Assembly (NCBI RefSeq): GCF_001613465.1
Contig: NZ_BDCK01000025.1
Location: 1 to 64,000 of the forward strand
Length of the DNA: 64,000 nucleotides
Reading direction: 5' to 3'
DNA from: Nocardia niwae NBRC 108934 = DSM 45340
GTDB lineage: Bacteria; Actinomycetota; Actinomycetes; Mycobacteriales; Mycobacteriaceae
Below the pieces are notes generated by a model. The model did not search any database. It was not told the origin of the DNA and was given only the letters and a program-made list of their open reading frames with translations. The position numbers were made by a program, and so were the translations under genes. Within the stretch, counting starts at the first letter, position 1. Every line of letters begins with the position of its first letter. This document shows positions 43,825 to 52,059 of the stretch, one piece after another.

Positions 43825-45678
43825 ATGACGGTAGAGGTCGCGCCGCTGCCGGCGGCGCAGACGGGGAACCGGCCGCCGAAGTCGGTGCTGAAGGAACGCA
43901 AGCAGCAGGAGGCGCGGGCGCGCAAAGAGATCCTCGCGCCCGTGCGCGGCCCGCTGATCGTCGCGAGCCTCATCATGGTCGTCGCATCGGCGTGCGCGGT
44001 CGTGCCCTTCGTGCTGATCGTCGCGGCCTGCCGCGAATTGCTGCGGGACCAGGTGGACACCGACCGGGTGTGGCGTCTGCTGACGATCGCGGTGCTGGTG
44101 CTGGTGGCGCGGGCCCTGTTGCAAGCCGCGGCGCTGACCTGGACGCACCTGGTCGACGCCGGCTATCAGCTCGCCGTGCGCCGGGCACTGGCGGCCAAGC
44201 TGACCCGCGTGCCGCTGGGCTGGTTCGGCGAGCGGACATCGGGCGAGGTGAAGAAGTACCTCCAGGACGACGTGGAGGCGCTGCACTACCTGGTGGCCCA
44301 CGCCCGCCTGGAGTTCGTCGGCGCGGTGACCGTTCCGCTGATCACCCTCGGATACCTGGTCACCGTCGAATGGCGGCTGGCCGTCGCGCTGCTGCTGCCG
44401 ATCCTGGCGTACGCGGTGCTCTACAGCCGGATGATGGACCGCGACGGCCGGGACCGTTACGTGGTCTACACGCGCGCCGAGCAGGCCACCAAGCAAGCGA
44501 CCATCGAATTCGTCGACGGCATCCAGGTGGTTCGTGCCTTCGGCCAGGCGGGCAAGGCGCACAGCGTCTTCCAAGAGGCCGTCGAGCACCAGGCCCGCAG
44601 CGTCGACCGGCTGAAGACGCCGATCATCAAGGTGCAGGCGGCCTCCGACATCGTCGTCACCCCTGTCTTCGTGATGCTCGTCGTGGTCGTCGGCGGTCTG
44701 GGCGCCGTCGGCCTGGACTGGATCGAGCCCCTGGACGTGCTGCCGTTCCTGCTGGTCGGTCTCGGCTTGGGCAGCTCGTTGCTCAGTCTCGGTTACGGCG
44801 CGCAGGCGCTGCGTGCCGCCGCGGTGGCCGCGCAGCGCCTGCACGAGCTGCAACAGACGCCCGAACTGAGCACCGGGGCGCCGACTCCCGCCGAACCGGA
44901 ATCCGCGCCCGCCGGGCTGGTCCGGTTCGAAGGGGTCGGCTTCGGCTATCGCTCCGGTCACGACGTGCTGCACGACATCGACCTCGAGCTCGTTCCCGGC
45001 ACCATCACCGCTCTGGTCGGTCCGAGCGGATCGGGCAAGTCGACACTGGCCAAATTGCTTCCCCGCTTCTACGACGTGGGATCGGGCCGGATCACCATCG
45101 GGGGCCGCGACATCCGTGACTTCCCCAGCGAGGAGCTCTACCGGACGGTGGGATTCGTCTTCCAGGACGTGCGTTTGATCCGGGGCAGCATCCGGGAGAA
45201 CCTGCGCCTGGCCCGGCCCGACGCCGACGACGCCGCCGTGGAACAGGCCGCCCGCGCCGCGCAGATCCACGATCGCATCGTGGCGCTGCCGCGTGGCTAC
45301 GACTCCGAACTCGGCGTCGACGCGACCTTGTCCGGTGGTGAGGCGCAGCGGCTCTCGATCGCACGCGCCTTGCTCGCGGACACCCCCGTCCTCGTGCTGG
45401 ACGAAGCGACCGCCTTCGCCGATCCGGAATCGGAAGCGGCGGTGCAGGACGCGCTGGCGGTCCTGGTCGCCGGCCGCACGGTGCTGGTCATCGCGCACCG
45501 GTTGCACACCATCACGGGGGTGGACCGGATCCTGGTGCTCGAGCGGGGACGCCTGGTGGAGCAGGGCGACCACGCGAGTCTCGTCAACGCGGGCGGGGCC
45601 TACCAGCGGCTGTGGGAGATCAACGAAGCGGCGCTGGGCGAGATCGCCCTCGTCGACAGTGTGGAGGGTGCCCGATGA
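43825..45678 (+). CDS. irtA: IrtA-like siderophore ABC transporter (membrane-ATPase fusion)
   Basis: 617 residues. An N-terminal six-helix ABC exporter-type membrane domain (about 40-330) is fused to an ATPase with GPSGSGKST (about 400), LSGGEAQRLSIARAL (about 505), VLVLDEATAFADPESE and the H-loop IAHRLHTI. In mycobacteria the IrtA/IrtB pair imports ferric mycobactins. Here IrtA lacks the N-terminal siderophore-interacting FAD domain that mycobacterial IrtA carries; that domain is encoded separately at 47649. ATG at 43825 follows 'gacgagg'. The stop overlaps the next gene by 4 bases, giving a heterodimer. The iron box upstream supports iron control. Confidence 0.85.
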   Translation: MTVEVAPLPAAQTGNRPPKSVLKERKQQEARARKEILAPVRGPLIVASLIMVVASACAVVPFVLIVAACRELLRDQVDTDRVWRLLTIAVLVLVARALLQAAALTWTHLVDAGYQLAVRRALAAKLTRVPLGWFGERTSGEVKKYLQDDVEALHYLVAHARLEFVGAVTVPLITLGYLVTVEWRLAVALLLPILAYAVLYSRMMDRDGRDRYVVYTRAEQATKQATIEFVDGIQVVRAFGQAGKAHSVFQEAVEHQARSVDRLKTPIIKVQAASDIVVTPVFVMLVVVVGGLGAVGLDWIEPLDVLPFLLVGLGLGSSLLSLGYGAQALRAAAVAAQRLHELQQTPELSTGAPTPAEPESAPAGLVRFEGVGFGYRSGHDVLHDIDLELVPGTITALVGPSGSGKSTLAKLLPRFYDVGSGRITIGGRDIRDFPSEELYRTVGFVFQDVRLIRGSIRENLRLARPDADDAAVEQAARAAQIHDRIVALPRGYDSELGVDATLSGGEAQRLSIARALLADTPVLVLDEATAFADPESEAAVQDALAVLVAGRTVLVIAHRLHTITGVDRILVLERGRLVEQGDHASLVNAGGAYQRLWEINEAALGEIALVDSVEGAR

Positions 45679-47411
45679 TCCGCAAGGTGCTGGACCTGGT
45701 TCCGGCCGAATTCGCCCGGCTGACACCGAGGTTGTTCGCCGCCATCGTGGCCCAGGCCCTCAGTCAGGCGGCGGCGTATCTGCTGCTGGTCCCGGTCCTG
45801 ACGGCGTTGTTCGACGACGACCTCGGCCGCGCCTGGCTCTGGGCGCTCGGCATGCTCGCCGCCGTCGCGGGCGTGGTGGTGTTCGGCTACCTGCAAGCGG
45901 CGATCGGCCTGCGCGTCGGCATCGGCATGCAGCGCGGATTGCAGACCCGGCTCGGCGACCACCTCAACGCGCTGCCCCTCGGCTGGTTCGAGACCCATGA
46001 CGCCGGGCCGCTGGGGCGCCTGATGGTCGACAACGTGCGGGAGCTGCAAGGTCTGATCGCCTACCTGCTGGCCAAGATCCTCACCGGTGTCATCGTCCCG
46101 CTCGCGGTCGCGGTCGGCATGCTGCTGGTCGACTGGCGCATCGGGGTGGCCATGCTGCTCGCCGCGCCGGTGCTCTACCTGGTGAACGGCTTGGCCAATC
46201 GCGCCTACCTCGGCGCGGACCAGCGGATGCACACGGCGGCGGCGGAGGCCGACTCGCGCGTCATCGAATTCGCCCAGGCCCAGCCGGTGTTGCGCGCGTT
46301 CGGTGCGGTGGGGCCGGGAAACCGCGCGCTCGACGCCGCGCTGGCCGGGCAGCGCTCGGCTGGCTCGCGCATGGTGTTCGCCAGCGTGCCCGGCCTGATC
46401 TTGTTCGCGCTTTTCGTGCAGGCCGTGTTCCTGGTGCTGGTGTACGTCGCGGTGGCGCGGGTGACCGACGGCGCCGTCTCCGCCGCCGCCGCGATCGCGT
46501 TGATCGCGGTGAGTTCCCGGTTCATCGAACCGCTCAACCAAGCCGCGCAATTGGGCACCGCGTTACGCTCGGCAGGCACGGCCGCGGACCGGATCACCGA
46601 ACTGCTGGACGAACCGGTGTTGCCGGAGGCGGAGGCGGCCGTCACGCCGGTGGCGCCGTCGGTGGTCTTCGACGACGTGAGTTTCGGATACCGTCCCGGT
46701 GAGCCGGTGCTGTCGAACGTGACGTTCACCGTGCCCGCGGGCACCACCACGGCCATCGTCGGGCCGAGCGGCGCGGGCAAGACGACTGTGCTGCGGTTGG
46801 CCGCCCGGTTCTACGACGTGGATTCGGGACGCGTGTCGGTGGGCGGGCACGATGTACGCGACCAGCCGTCGGCGACTCTGCTGAGCCAGCTCTCGCTGGT
46901 TTTCCAGAACGTCTACCTGTTCGATCAGTCGGTGGCGGACAACATCCGGATCGGCCGGCCGGAGGCCGGTGACGACGAGGTTCGTCGCGCGGCGGTGGCG
47001 GCGCGAGTCGACGAGATCGTCGACCGTCTGCCCGAGGGCTTCGACACCCAGGTCGGAGAGGGCGGCGCGGCGCTGTCCGGCGGTGAGCGCCAACGGGTCT
47101 CGATCGCCAGGGCGCTGCTGAAGGACGCGCCGATCGTGCTGCTGGACGAGGTGACCAGTGCCCTGGATCCGCACAGTGAAGCGCTCGTGGTGCGCGGCAT
47201 GCACGAGATCACCAAGGACAAAACGGTGATCGTGGTCGCGCACCGGCTGGCCACCATCGCCCACGCCGACCAGATCCTGTTCGTGGACGGCGGCCGGATC
47301 GTCGAGCGCGGTACCCACGCGGAACTGCTCGCCCTGGACGGCCGGTACGCCGCCTTCTGGAACGAGCGATCCCGCGCGGCGGGCTGGCATTTGGAACCCG
47401 TCGCCACCTAG
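45675..47411 (+). CDS. irtB: IrtB-like siderophore ABC transporter subunit
   Basis: 578 residues with the same fused plan: membrane domain (about 15-310), then GPSGAGKTT (about 370), LSGGERQRVSIARALL, VLLDEVTSALDPHSE and VAHRLATI. Both Walker B motifs in the pair retain the acidic residue, so both sites could hydrolyse ATP. The ATG overlaps the stop of the first subunit (ATGA). It ends before a region of two hairpins separating it from the convergent siderophore-interacting protein. Confidence 0.87.
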   Translation: MIRKVLDLVPAEFARLTPRLFAAIVAQALSQAAAYLLLVPVLTALFDDDLGRAWLWALGMLAAVAGVVVFGYLQAAIGLRVGIGMQRGLQTRLGDHLNALPLGWFETHDAGPLGRLMVDNVRELQGLIAYLLAKILTGVIVPLAVAVGMLLVDWRIGVAMLLAAPVLYLVNGLANRAYLGADQRMHTAAAEADSRVIEFAQAQPVLRAFGAVGPGNRALDAALAGQRSAGSRMVFASVPGLILFALFVQAVFLVLVYVAVARVTDGAVSAAAAIALIAVSSRFIEPLNQAAQLGTALRSAGTAADRITELLDEPVLPEAEAAVTPVAPSVVFDDVSFGYRPGEPVLSNVTFTVPAGTTTAIVGPSGAGKTTVLRLAARFYDVDSGRVSVGGHDVRDQPSATLLSQLSLVFQNVYLFDQSVADNIRIGRPEAGDDEVRRAAVAARVDEIVDRLPEGFDTQVGEGGAALSGGERQRVSIARALLKDAPIVLLDEVTSALDPHSEALVVRGMHEITKDKTVIVVAHRLATIAHADQILFVDGGRIVERGTHAELLALDGRYAAFWNERSRAAGWHLEPVAT

Positions 47412-47416
47412 GCGAA

Positions 47417-47496
47417 TCGAGCCGGTCGGCGGACGAGGTCGCCGTGGAGGCCGGGACAGCCGGTGGTCGCCGCGGGTGCGTCCGCCGACCGGCTCG
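47417..47496 (+). repeat. Long-loop inverted repeat after the ABC pair
   Basis: CGAGCCGGTCGGCGGACG (47417-47434) pairs perfectly with CGTCCGCCGACCGGCTCG (47479-47496), an 18-bp stem with a 44-nt loop. Immediately after the transporter stop, it may act as a terminator or RNA-stabilising structure; there is no T-run. Confidence 0.55.
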
Positions 47497-47611
47497 GATC
47501 GTGAGCCCGCGGCAGCGCCGCGGCGATCCCCGGTGCACCGCTGCCGCCGCTGAATCGGCTACTCGCCCCGTGCCGGGGCCGATCGGCAGTTCGGCGGCTT
47601 CTGAAGCGAAA

Positions 47612-47641
47612 ACGCCGCACCGCGGGGAGGCGGTGCGGCGT
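47612..47641 (-). terminator. Intrinsic terminator of the siderophore-interacting protein gene
   Basis: ACGCCGCACCGC (47612-47623) and GCGGTGCGGCGT (47630-47641) form a perfect 12-bp stem. On the minus strand it is followed by a T-run (GTTTTC), just beyond the stop of the minus-strand gene. Confidence 0.75.
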
Positions 47642-47648
47642 CGGGAAT

Positions 47649-48356
47649 CTATTTCCAGTAAGCCTGGGATTTGATCGCCGTTTTGGGCAGATCGTGGATG
47701 GTCTTGAAGCTTTTGACGATCGAGCGGGTGGTGTGCCCGTCACAGGCGACCCAGGCGAAGGCGTCTGCCGGGCAGACGAGTTCCTGTGCGGCTTCCCGCA
47801 GCAACCTGCCGTCATCGATCCGCTGCACCCACGTCACCTGGTGGTGCGGTTTGTTGCGCAGCGGGATCGTGGTGTCGGACTCGTACTGCCACTCCAGCCA
47901 GACCCGCGCCGGGGTGTCTGCGATGGCGTCCAGCAGCGAGTTGATCGCGGGCAGTGAGGCGGTGTCGCCGAAGATGAGGTATTCGCCGGGTGCGGACTCC
48001 GGCAGCTGGAAATTCGAGCCGAGCACGGACGCGTCGAGTTCGTCGCCGACCGAGGCGTTCTGGGCCCATCGGGCGGCAGGCCCGTCGTGCAGCGCGAACT
48101 CGATCGAGAAGCGATCGCCCTCCGGATCGGGGTCGACCAGCGTGTAGCCACGCTGCTGCAACTTGCCGCTGTCGCCGTCCGGGAACCAGCCGCGGATCCA
48201 CTGGGTGGGGTGCACCGGGTGATCGGCGAGCAGCCCGCCCGCGGTGAAGCCGAGTCGCACGTATTTGTCCGTGACGTTTTCGGTCGAGGTGACGGTGAGC
48301 CGGTAGTCGTTGCCGCCCCACGCCTTGACCATCAGACCGTTCAAGCCTTTACCCAT
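47649..48356 (-). CDS. Siderophore-interacting flavoprotein (ViuB/SIP family)
   Basis: 235 residues. QRGYTLVDPDPEGDRFSIEFALHDGPAARWAQNASVGDEL is the FAD-binding ferredoxin-reductase-like region of SIP proteins, LIFGDTASLPAINSLLDAI the NAD(P)-side motif, and the C-terminus ends SQAYWK as in the family. It would release iron from an imported ferric siderophore by reduction. In mycobacterial IrtA this domain is fused to the transporter; here it is a separate, convergent gene. The ATG lies 5 bases from an iron box, with no clear Shine-Dalgarno, suggesting a leaderless mRNA. Confidence 0.92.
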   Translation of the reverse strand: MGKGLNGLMVKAWGGNDYRLTVTSTENVTDKYVRLGFTAGGLLADHPVHPTQWIRGWFPDGDSGKLQQRGYTLVDPDPEGDRFSIEFALHDGPAARWAQNASVGDELDASVLGSNFQLPESAPGEYLIFGDTASLPAINSLLDAIADTPARVWLEWQYESDTTIPLRNKPHHQVTWVQRIDDGRLLREAAQELVCPADAFAWVACDGHTTRSIVKSFKTIHDLPKTAIKSQAYWK

Positions 48357-48380
48357 GATACTAAGGTTAGCCTAACGAAA
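48357..48380 (-). promoter_or_regulatory. IdeR box overlapping the SIP -10 element
   Basis: TAAGGTTAGCCTAACGAAA (48362-48380, plus strand) matches 16 of 19 positions of the IdeR consensus. On the minus strand TAACCT (48364-48369) followed by 7 bases reaches the ATG, so a -10 hexamer lies inside the box and the mRNA may be leaderless. IdeR-Fe would block RNA polymerase directly. Confidence 0.7.
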
Positions 48381-48460
48381 GTTGGATGTCGCGCGCTGTA
48401 GGTACAAGCGCGCGACACGCAACGGTCCCGCGGAAGATCGCGGAGAGGAAGGGTTCTGAT

Positions 48461-48928
48461 TCAGCAGGACAGCGCGAGCGCCGAGGCGAGGCTGCATTCC
48501 GCCTGACGGGTCAGCTTCCAGTAGCCGTCGATCTGCTTCCAGGAGACGTCGTAGGTGAAGTCCGGGTAGCCCTCGGTGGTGATCAGGAGCTGTGCGTCGA
48601 GCCGGTCGCCGGAGGTGGACGGGTTGATCACGCTGTAGCGCAGGCTCGGCGGGGAGACCGCGAGCAGGCCCGCGATCTTGTCCATCGTGGCGACGCCCGC
48701 GTCGCCCGATTCCAGTTCCGCCGCTCGTGTGCTGCGCGCGGCGCCGGTGTTGATGGCCACGCGCAGTTTGGCGGTCAGCTCACCGGCGCCGGGGGCCTGG
48801 GCGTGCAGGGGTGCGACCAAGGGCGCCGCGACCGCGGGCGCGACGGTGCCCGCGGCGCCGACGAGTGCGGCGCTGAGTGCGACCGCCGTCGCGGCCAGCC
48901 GGGCGAATGCCTTGTTCGGGGAGGTCAT
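48461..48928 (-). CDS. Secreted MTB12-like small protein in the iron island
   Basis: 155 residues. A signal peptide (about 1-35, AFARLAATAVALSAALVGAAG ... AVAAPL) is followed by a small domain: GELTAKLRVAINTGAARSTRAAELESGDAGVATMDKIAGLL, LRYSVINPSTSGDRLDAQLLITTEGYPDF and SWKQIDGYWKLTRQAEC. The pattern resembles low-molecular-weight antigen MTB12-type secreted proteins of mycobacteria, whose role is unknown. Two Cys near the C-terminus could form a disulfide. It is divergent from nbtG, sharing the iron box at 48992, so a role linked to iron limitation is likely. Confidence 0.7.
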   Translation of the reverse strand: MTSPNKAFARLAATAVALSAALVGAAGTVAPAVAAPLVAPLHAQAPGAGELTAKLRVAINTGAARSTRAAELESGDAGVATMDKIAGLLAVSPPSLRYSVINPSTSGDRLDAQLLITTEGYPDFTYDVSWKQIDGYWKLTRQAECSLASALALSC

Positions 48929-48991
48929 TTGTTCATCCAATCGTTCGCGGGTGTGAGTGTCACCGCTCTGGTCGGGTACGAGTGTGCAATA

Positions 48992-49010
48992 TAAGGTAAG
49001 CCTATGCAAA
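48992..49010. promoter_or_regulatory. IdeR-like iron box between MTB12-like gene and nbtG
   Basis: TAAGGTAAGCCTATGCAAA keeps the TAAGGT and AGCCTA cores of the consensus but is weaker in the right half. It lies 64 bases from the secreted-protein start and 91 bases before nbtG, so it could control both directions. Confidence 0.6.
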
Positions 49011-49100
49011 CATGATCCGGACGGATTCTGGTTGCCGGCGTGGGAGCGGACCCGCGCACTCGGCGGGAAGCCGCGGGATGTCGGAGAGAGTGGAGAACCG

Positions 49101-50387
49101 GTGGAAACGCTTCTGGTCATCGGAGCTGGTCCGAAAGCCCTTGCGGTGGCGGCGAAAGCGCATGTGCTGCGCACGCTCGGCCTGCCCGCTCCTCGGGTCG
49201 TGGTCGTCGAGGCGCACGCGGTCGGCGGCAACTGGCTGCCGAGCGGCGGCTGGACCGACGGCAGGCACCGGCTGGGCACCAGCCCGGAGAAGGACATCGG
49301 CTTCCCGTACCACTCGACCTGGGCGCGCGGACGCAACCAGGAGATCAACGCGGCCATGATGTCCTACAGCTGGACGTCGTTCCTGATCGAGCAAGGCACC
49401 TACGCCGAGTGGATCGATCGAGGCCGCCCGAATCCGGCCCACCACGTCTGGGCCAAGTACCTGCAGTGGGTGGCGCACCGGATCGATCTCGAAGTCGTCT
49501 CGGGCACAGTGCGTTCCATCGGCGCGACCGCGGACGGCTGGCTGGTCACCGCGACCGATCCCGACGGCAGCGCGGTCCGGTTGGACGCGGCCGGACTGAT
49601 GATCACCGGGCCTGGCGCCAGCACGAAGGCTCTCGCCGACCATCCGCGCGTGCTGAGCATCGCGCAGTTCTGGGATCTGGCCGGGCGCCGCAGCCTGCCG
49701 GTGTCCTCGCGCGTCGCGGTGATCGGCGGCGGCGAGACCGCGGGCTCCGCGTTGGACGAACTGGTGCGCCACGGCATGCTGTCGATCTCCGTGATCTCGC
49801 CGATGGCGACCATCTACACCCGCGGCGAAAGCTATTTCGAGAACTCGCTGTTCAGTGATCCGGTCAAATGGGCGGGACTGACCGTGCAGGAACGGCGTGA
49901 CGTCATCCGCCGCACCGATCGCGGCGTCTTCTCGGTACGGGTGCAGGAGAGCCTGCTCGGCGACAGCCGCGTGCATCATCTGCAGGGTCGCGCCGTCCGC
50001 GTCGCCGAGCAGGGCGACGGGGTGGCGCTGACGCTGCGCAATGAGCGGCGGCCGGATCAGACGCATACTTTCGACCTGGTCATCGATGCCACTGGCGGAC
50101 AGCCGCTCTGGTTCCTGGACCTCTTCGATCAGGATGCGGCGGATCTGCTGGAGCTTGCGGTCGGCGGCAGGCCGACCCAGGAGCGGATCGAGGTATCGAT
50201 CGGCTACGACCTCGCGGTGTCGGGGATGGGCACCAAGCTCTATCTGCCCAACCTGGCCGGGGTGGCGCAGGGCCCCGGGTTCCCGAATCTGAGCTGCCTG
50301 GGCGAGCTTTCCGATCGCGTACTGCAACCGGTCCCGCGGCGGACCGGTCCGCATCCGGCGGTTGCCCTCGCGCGGGCGCTCGGGTGA
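49101..50387 (+). CDS. nbtG: L-lysine N6-monooxygenase (MbtG/NbtG type)
   Basis: 428 residues, close to mycobacterial MbtG. The FAD motif is VIGAGPKALAVAAK at the N-terminus and the NADPH motif VAVIGGGETAGSALDEL lies near residue 210. The family-typical LGTSPEKDIGFPYHS segment is present. It hydroxylates the side-chain amine of lysine or acyl-lysine to make the hydroxamate iron ligands of nocobactin/mycobactin. The GTG at 49101 follows 'ggagaacc' and places the FAD motif right at the start. It is divergent from the secreted protein and convergent with nbtH. Confidence 0.92.
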   Translation: METLLVIGAGPKALAVAAKAHVLRTLGLPAPRVVVVEAHAVGGNWLPSGGWTDGRHRLGTSPEKDIGFPYHSTWARGRNQEINAAMMSYSWTSFLIEQGTYAEWIDRGRPNPAHHVWAKYLQWVAHRIDLEVVSGTVRSIGATADGWLVTATDPDGSAVRLDAAGLMITGPGASTKALADHPRVLSIAQFWDLAGRRSLPVSSRVAVIGGGETAGSALDELVRHGMLSISVISPMATIYTRGESYFENSLFSDPVKWAGLTVQERRDVIRRTDRGVFSVRVQESLLGDSRVHHLQGRAVRVAEQGDGVALTLRNERRPDQTHTFDLVIDATGGQPLWFLDLFDQDAADLLELAVGGRPTQERIEVSIGYDLAVSGMGTKLYLPNLAGVAQGPGFPNLSCLGELSDRVLQPVPRRTGPHPAVALARALG

Positions 50388-50398
50388 GCGCCCACGCT

Positions 50399-50426
50399 CG
50401 CCGCGCCGCGGCCCTGCGGCGCGGCG
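50399..50426. terminator. Hairpin between convergent nbtG and nbtH
   Basis: CGCCGCGCCGC (50399-50409) pairs perfectly with GCGGCGCGGCG (50416-50426) around a 6-nt loop, in the 41-bp gap between the two stop codons. Probably bidirectional. Confidence 0.6.
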
Positions 50427-50428
50427 CA

Positions 50429-51091
50429 CTACCGGGCGACCGGGATGTCCGCCGGGGTGCGCGGCAGATAGTAGAGCGTGATCCGGCGGTCCGGCCGGAT
50501 GTCGAAGTCGCCGAGGTTGGGCACGCCGAATCGTTCGGTCATGCGCCGGACCGCGACATTGCGGTGATCGGGCTCGATCACCATGCGGCGGCAGTGCGGT
50601 TCGGCTTCGAAGACGCCGGCCAGCAGGCCGGCGACGAAGGAGTACATGATGCCCCGCCCGATCACCTCCGGGTCGGCGGTGGCCAGGTGGAAGGCCACGT
50701 CGTAGGGGTCGGCGTGATAGATGCGGGCGATCTCGTCCTTGGCCGGGCGGTACAGCTCCAAGTAGGCGATGTCGCGACGGCCCAGTTCGGGCCGACCGGC
50801 CGCGGTGAAGTCGTAACCGATGATGTACGGGCGGGAATAGGATCCGAGCAGCTGCGCGCGCAGATTCTGTCTGCGCAGTTCGAGTGGCCAGGGCTGTTCC
50901 CACGTCTGCACCAGGTGTGGCCGGTTCATCCATTCGGTGAGCAACTCCGCGTCGGCGCCGTCCGCGTCGGCCGTGCGGATGTCGAACGGTGCGGGAAGGG
51001 CGGGGGTCGACGGAGCGGGCACGGCCCGCAGCTCGTCGGAGATGTCGGTCAGCTCGCGCGCGATGACATAAGGCGTTTCGGTCGGGTTCAT
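50429..51091 (-). CDS. nbtH: Lysine N-acyltransferase (MbtK/IucB-like, GNAT)
   Basis: 220 residues. The motifs LLTEWMNRPHLVQTWEQPWP, IGYDFTAAGRPELGRRDIAYLELYR and YDVAFHLATADPEVIGRGIMYSF belong to the siderophore acyltransferase family, and EPDHRNVAVRRMTERFG is the GNAT acyl-CoA/ACP binding region. It would transfer a fatty acyl chain to the (hydroxy)lysine amine, giving the lipid tail of nocobactin. Its start is 43 bp from the iron box at 51135, which it shares with nbtA. The symbol follows the published nocobactin naming from memory. Confidence 0.85.
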   Translation of the reverse strand: MNPTETPYVIARELTDISDELRAVPAPSTPALPAPFDIRTADADGADAELLTEWMNRPHLVQTWEQPWPLELRRQNLRAQLLGSYSRPYIIGYDFTAAGRPELGRRDIAYLELYRPAKDEIARIYHADPYDVAFHLATADPEVIGRGIMYSFVAGLLAGVFEAEPHCRRMVIEPDHRNVAVRRMTERFGVPNLGDFDIRPDRRITLYYLPRTPADIPVAR

Positions 51092-51134
51092 CGGTTGTCG
51101 AGCTCCGTTCGGTAGTGGCCCTGCTGGATGAATG

Positions 51135-51153
51135 TAAGGTTAGCCTATGATAA
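51135..51153. promoter_or_regulatory. IdeR iron box between nbtH and nbtA
   Basis: TAAGGTTAGCCTATGATAA matches the left half of the IdeR consensus perfectly except one base. It is 43 bases from nbtH (minus) and 125 bases from nbtA (plus), so one site could repress the whole assembly operon and the acyltransferase. Confidence 0.75.
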
Positions 51154-51278
51154 CCTCACGTGGTCGGCGAGGCCTGGCCGTTCCGGAAGGGCGGTTTTCG
51201 GCCGCAGCGCCCCGCGGCCGAATTCGACTGGTCATGGGAACTTTTCGCTGACACCGCGTCATGTGTAGGAGCTGTTGG

Positions 51279-52052
51279 ATGTCGAGAAAACCTGGGTGGC
51301 TACGGAAGTTTCACAAGCCCTCCGCGGAAACGCTGCCGCCACTGGTGTTGTTTCCCCATGCGGGCAGTGGCGCGTCGACCTACCGCACCATGTCCAAGCG
51401 GCTCAGCGCTGATTTCGACGTCGTCCTCGTGCAATATCCGGGACGTCAGGATCGGGCCGCCGAACCGATGGCCGCAGATATCGCCGAACTCGCAGCGGGC
51501 GCGCTCGCGGAATTCCTCGAATCGCCTTATCACCGCGGCATTCCCATCACGGTATTCGGGCACAGCGTCGGAGCGATGGTGGCGTTCGAGTTCGTCCGGC
51601 AGGCCGAGGCGGCCGGTGTGCCGGTCGCGCTGCTCGGCGCCTCCAGCGCGGTGGCGCCGGCCTTGGTGGCCGACAGCGAGCCGCTGCCCAGTGAGGACGA
51701 GGCGCTGCTCGACCGGCTCATCGCCCTGAACGGCACCGGCGCGGACGTGCTGGCCGATCGCGACATCATGCGGATGACCCTGCCCGTCCTCAAGGCCGAC
51801 TATCGCGCGTTCGACGCCTACGCGTGTGGTCCGGACGTGCGGGTCGGCGCGCGGATCGAGGTCATCGGCGGCGCCGACGACGATTTCGTCACCGTCGCCG
51901 ACCTGCGGCCGTGGCTGGCGCACAGCAGCCGGGGCGGCTCGGTCACGCTCTTCGACGGCGGGCATTTCTATTTGTACGACCACATCGACGGCGTCGCGGA
52001 GTTGCTTTCCGCCGCCGCCGCCGATGCCGGACAGTCCGCCCTTTCCAGTTAG
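51279..52052 (+). CDS. nbtA: Type II thioesterase of the siderophore pathway
   Basis: 257 residues. VLFPHAGSGASTYR is the N-terminal oxyanion block, GHSVGAMVAFEF carries the nucleophilic Ser, GGADDDFV the Asp region and GGHFYLYDH the catalytic His. Type II thioesterases remove misloaded acyl groups from carrier domains of NRPS/PKS lines. The ATG at 51279 is chosen because 'aggagc' precedes it by 6 bases; an upstream ATG at 51261 lacks one. It is the first gene of the nbtA-E operon, under the iron box. Confidence 0.87.
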   Translation: MSRKPGWLRKFHKPSAETLPPLVLFPHAGSGASTYRTMSKRLSADFDVVLVQYPGRQDRAAEPMAADIAELAAGALAEFLESPYHRGIPITVFGHSVGAMVAFEFVRQAEAAGVPVALLGASSAVAPALVADSEPLPSEDEALLDRLIALNGTGADVLADRDIMRMTLPVLKADYRAFDAYACGPDVRVGARIEVIGGADDDFVTVADLRPWLAHSSRGGSVTLFDGGHFYLYDHIDGVAELLSAAAADAGQSALSS

Positions 52053-52059
52053 GTTCACC

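Noticed and set aside
43803..45119. An overlapping open frame at the irtA-like gene start
   Set aside because: It has Arg/Gly-rich shadow composition; the frame at 43825 carries Walker A, signature and Walker B motifs.
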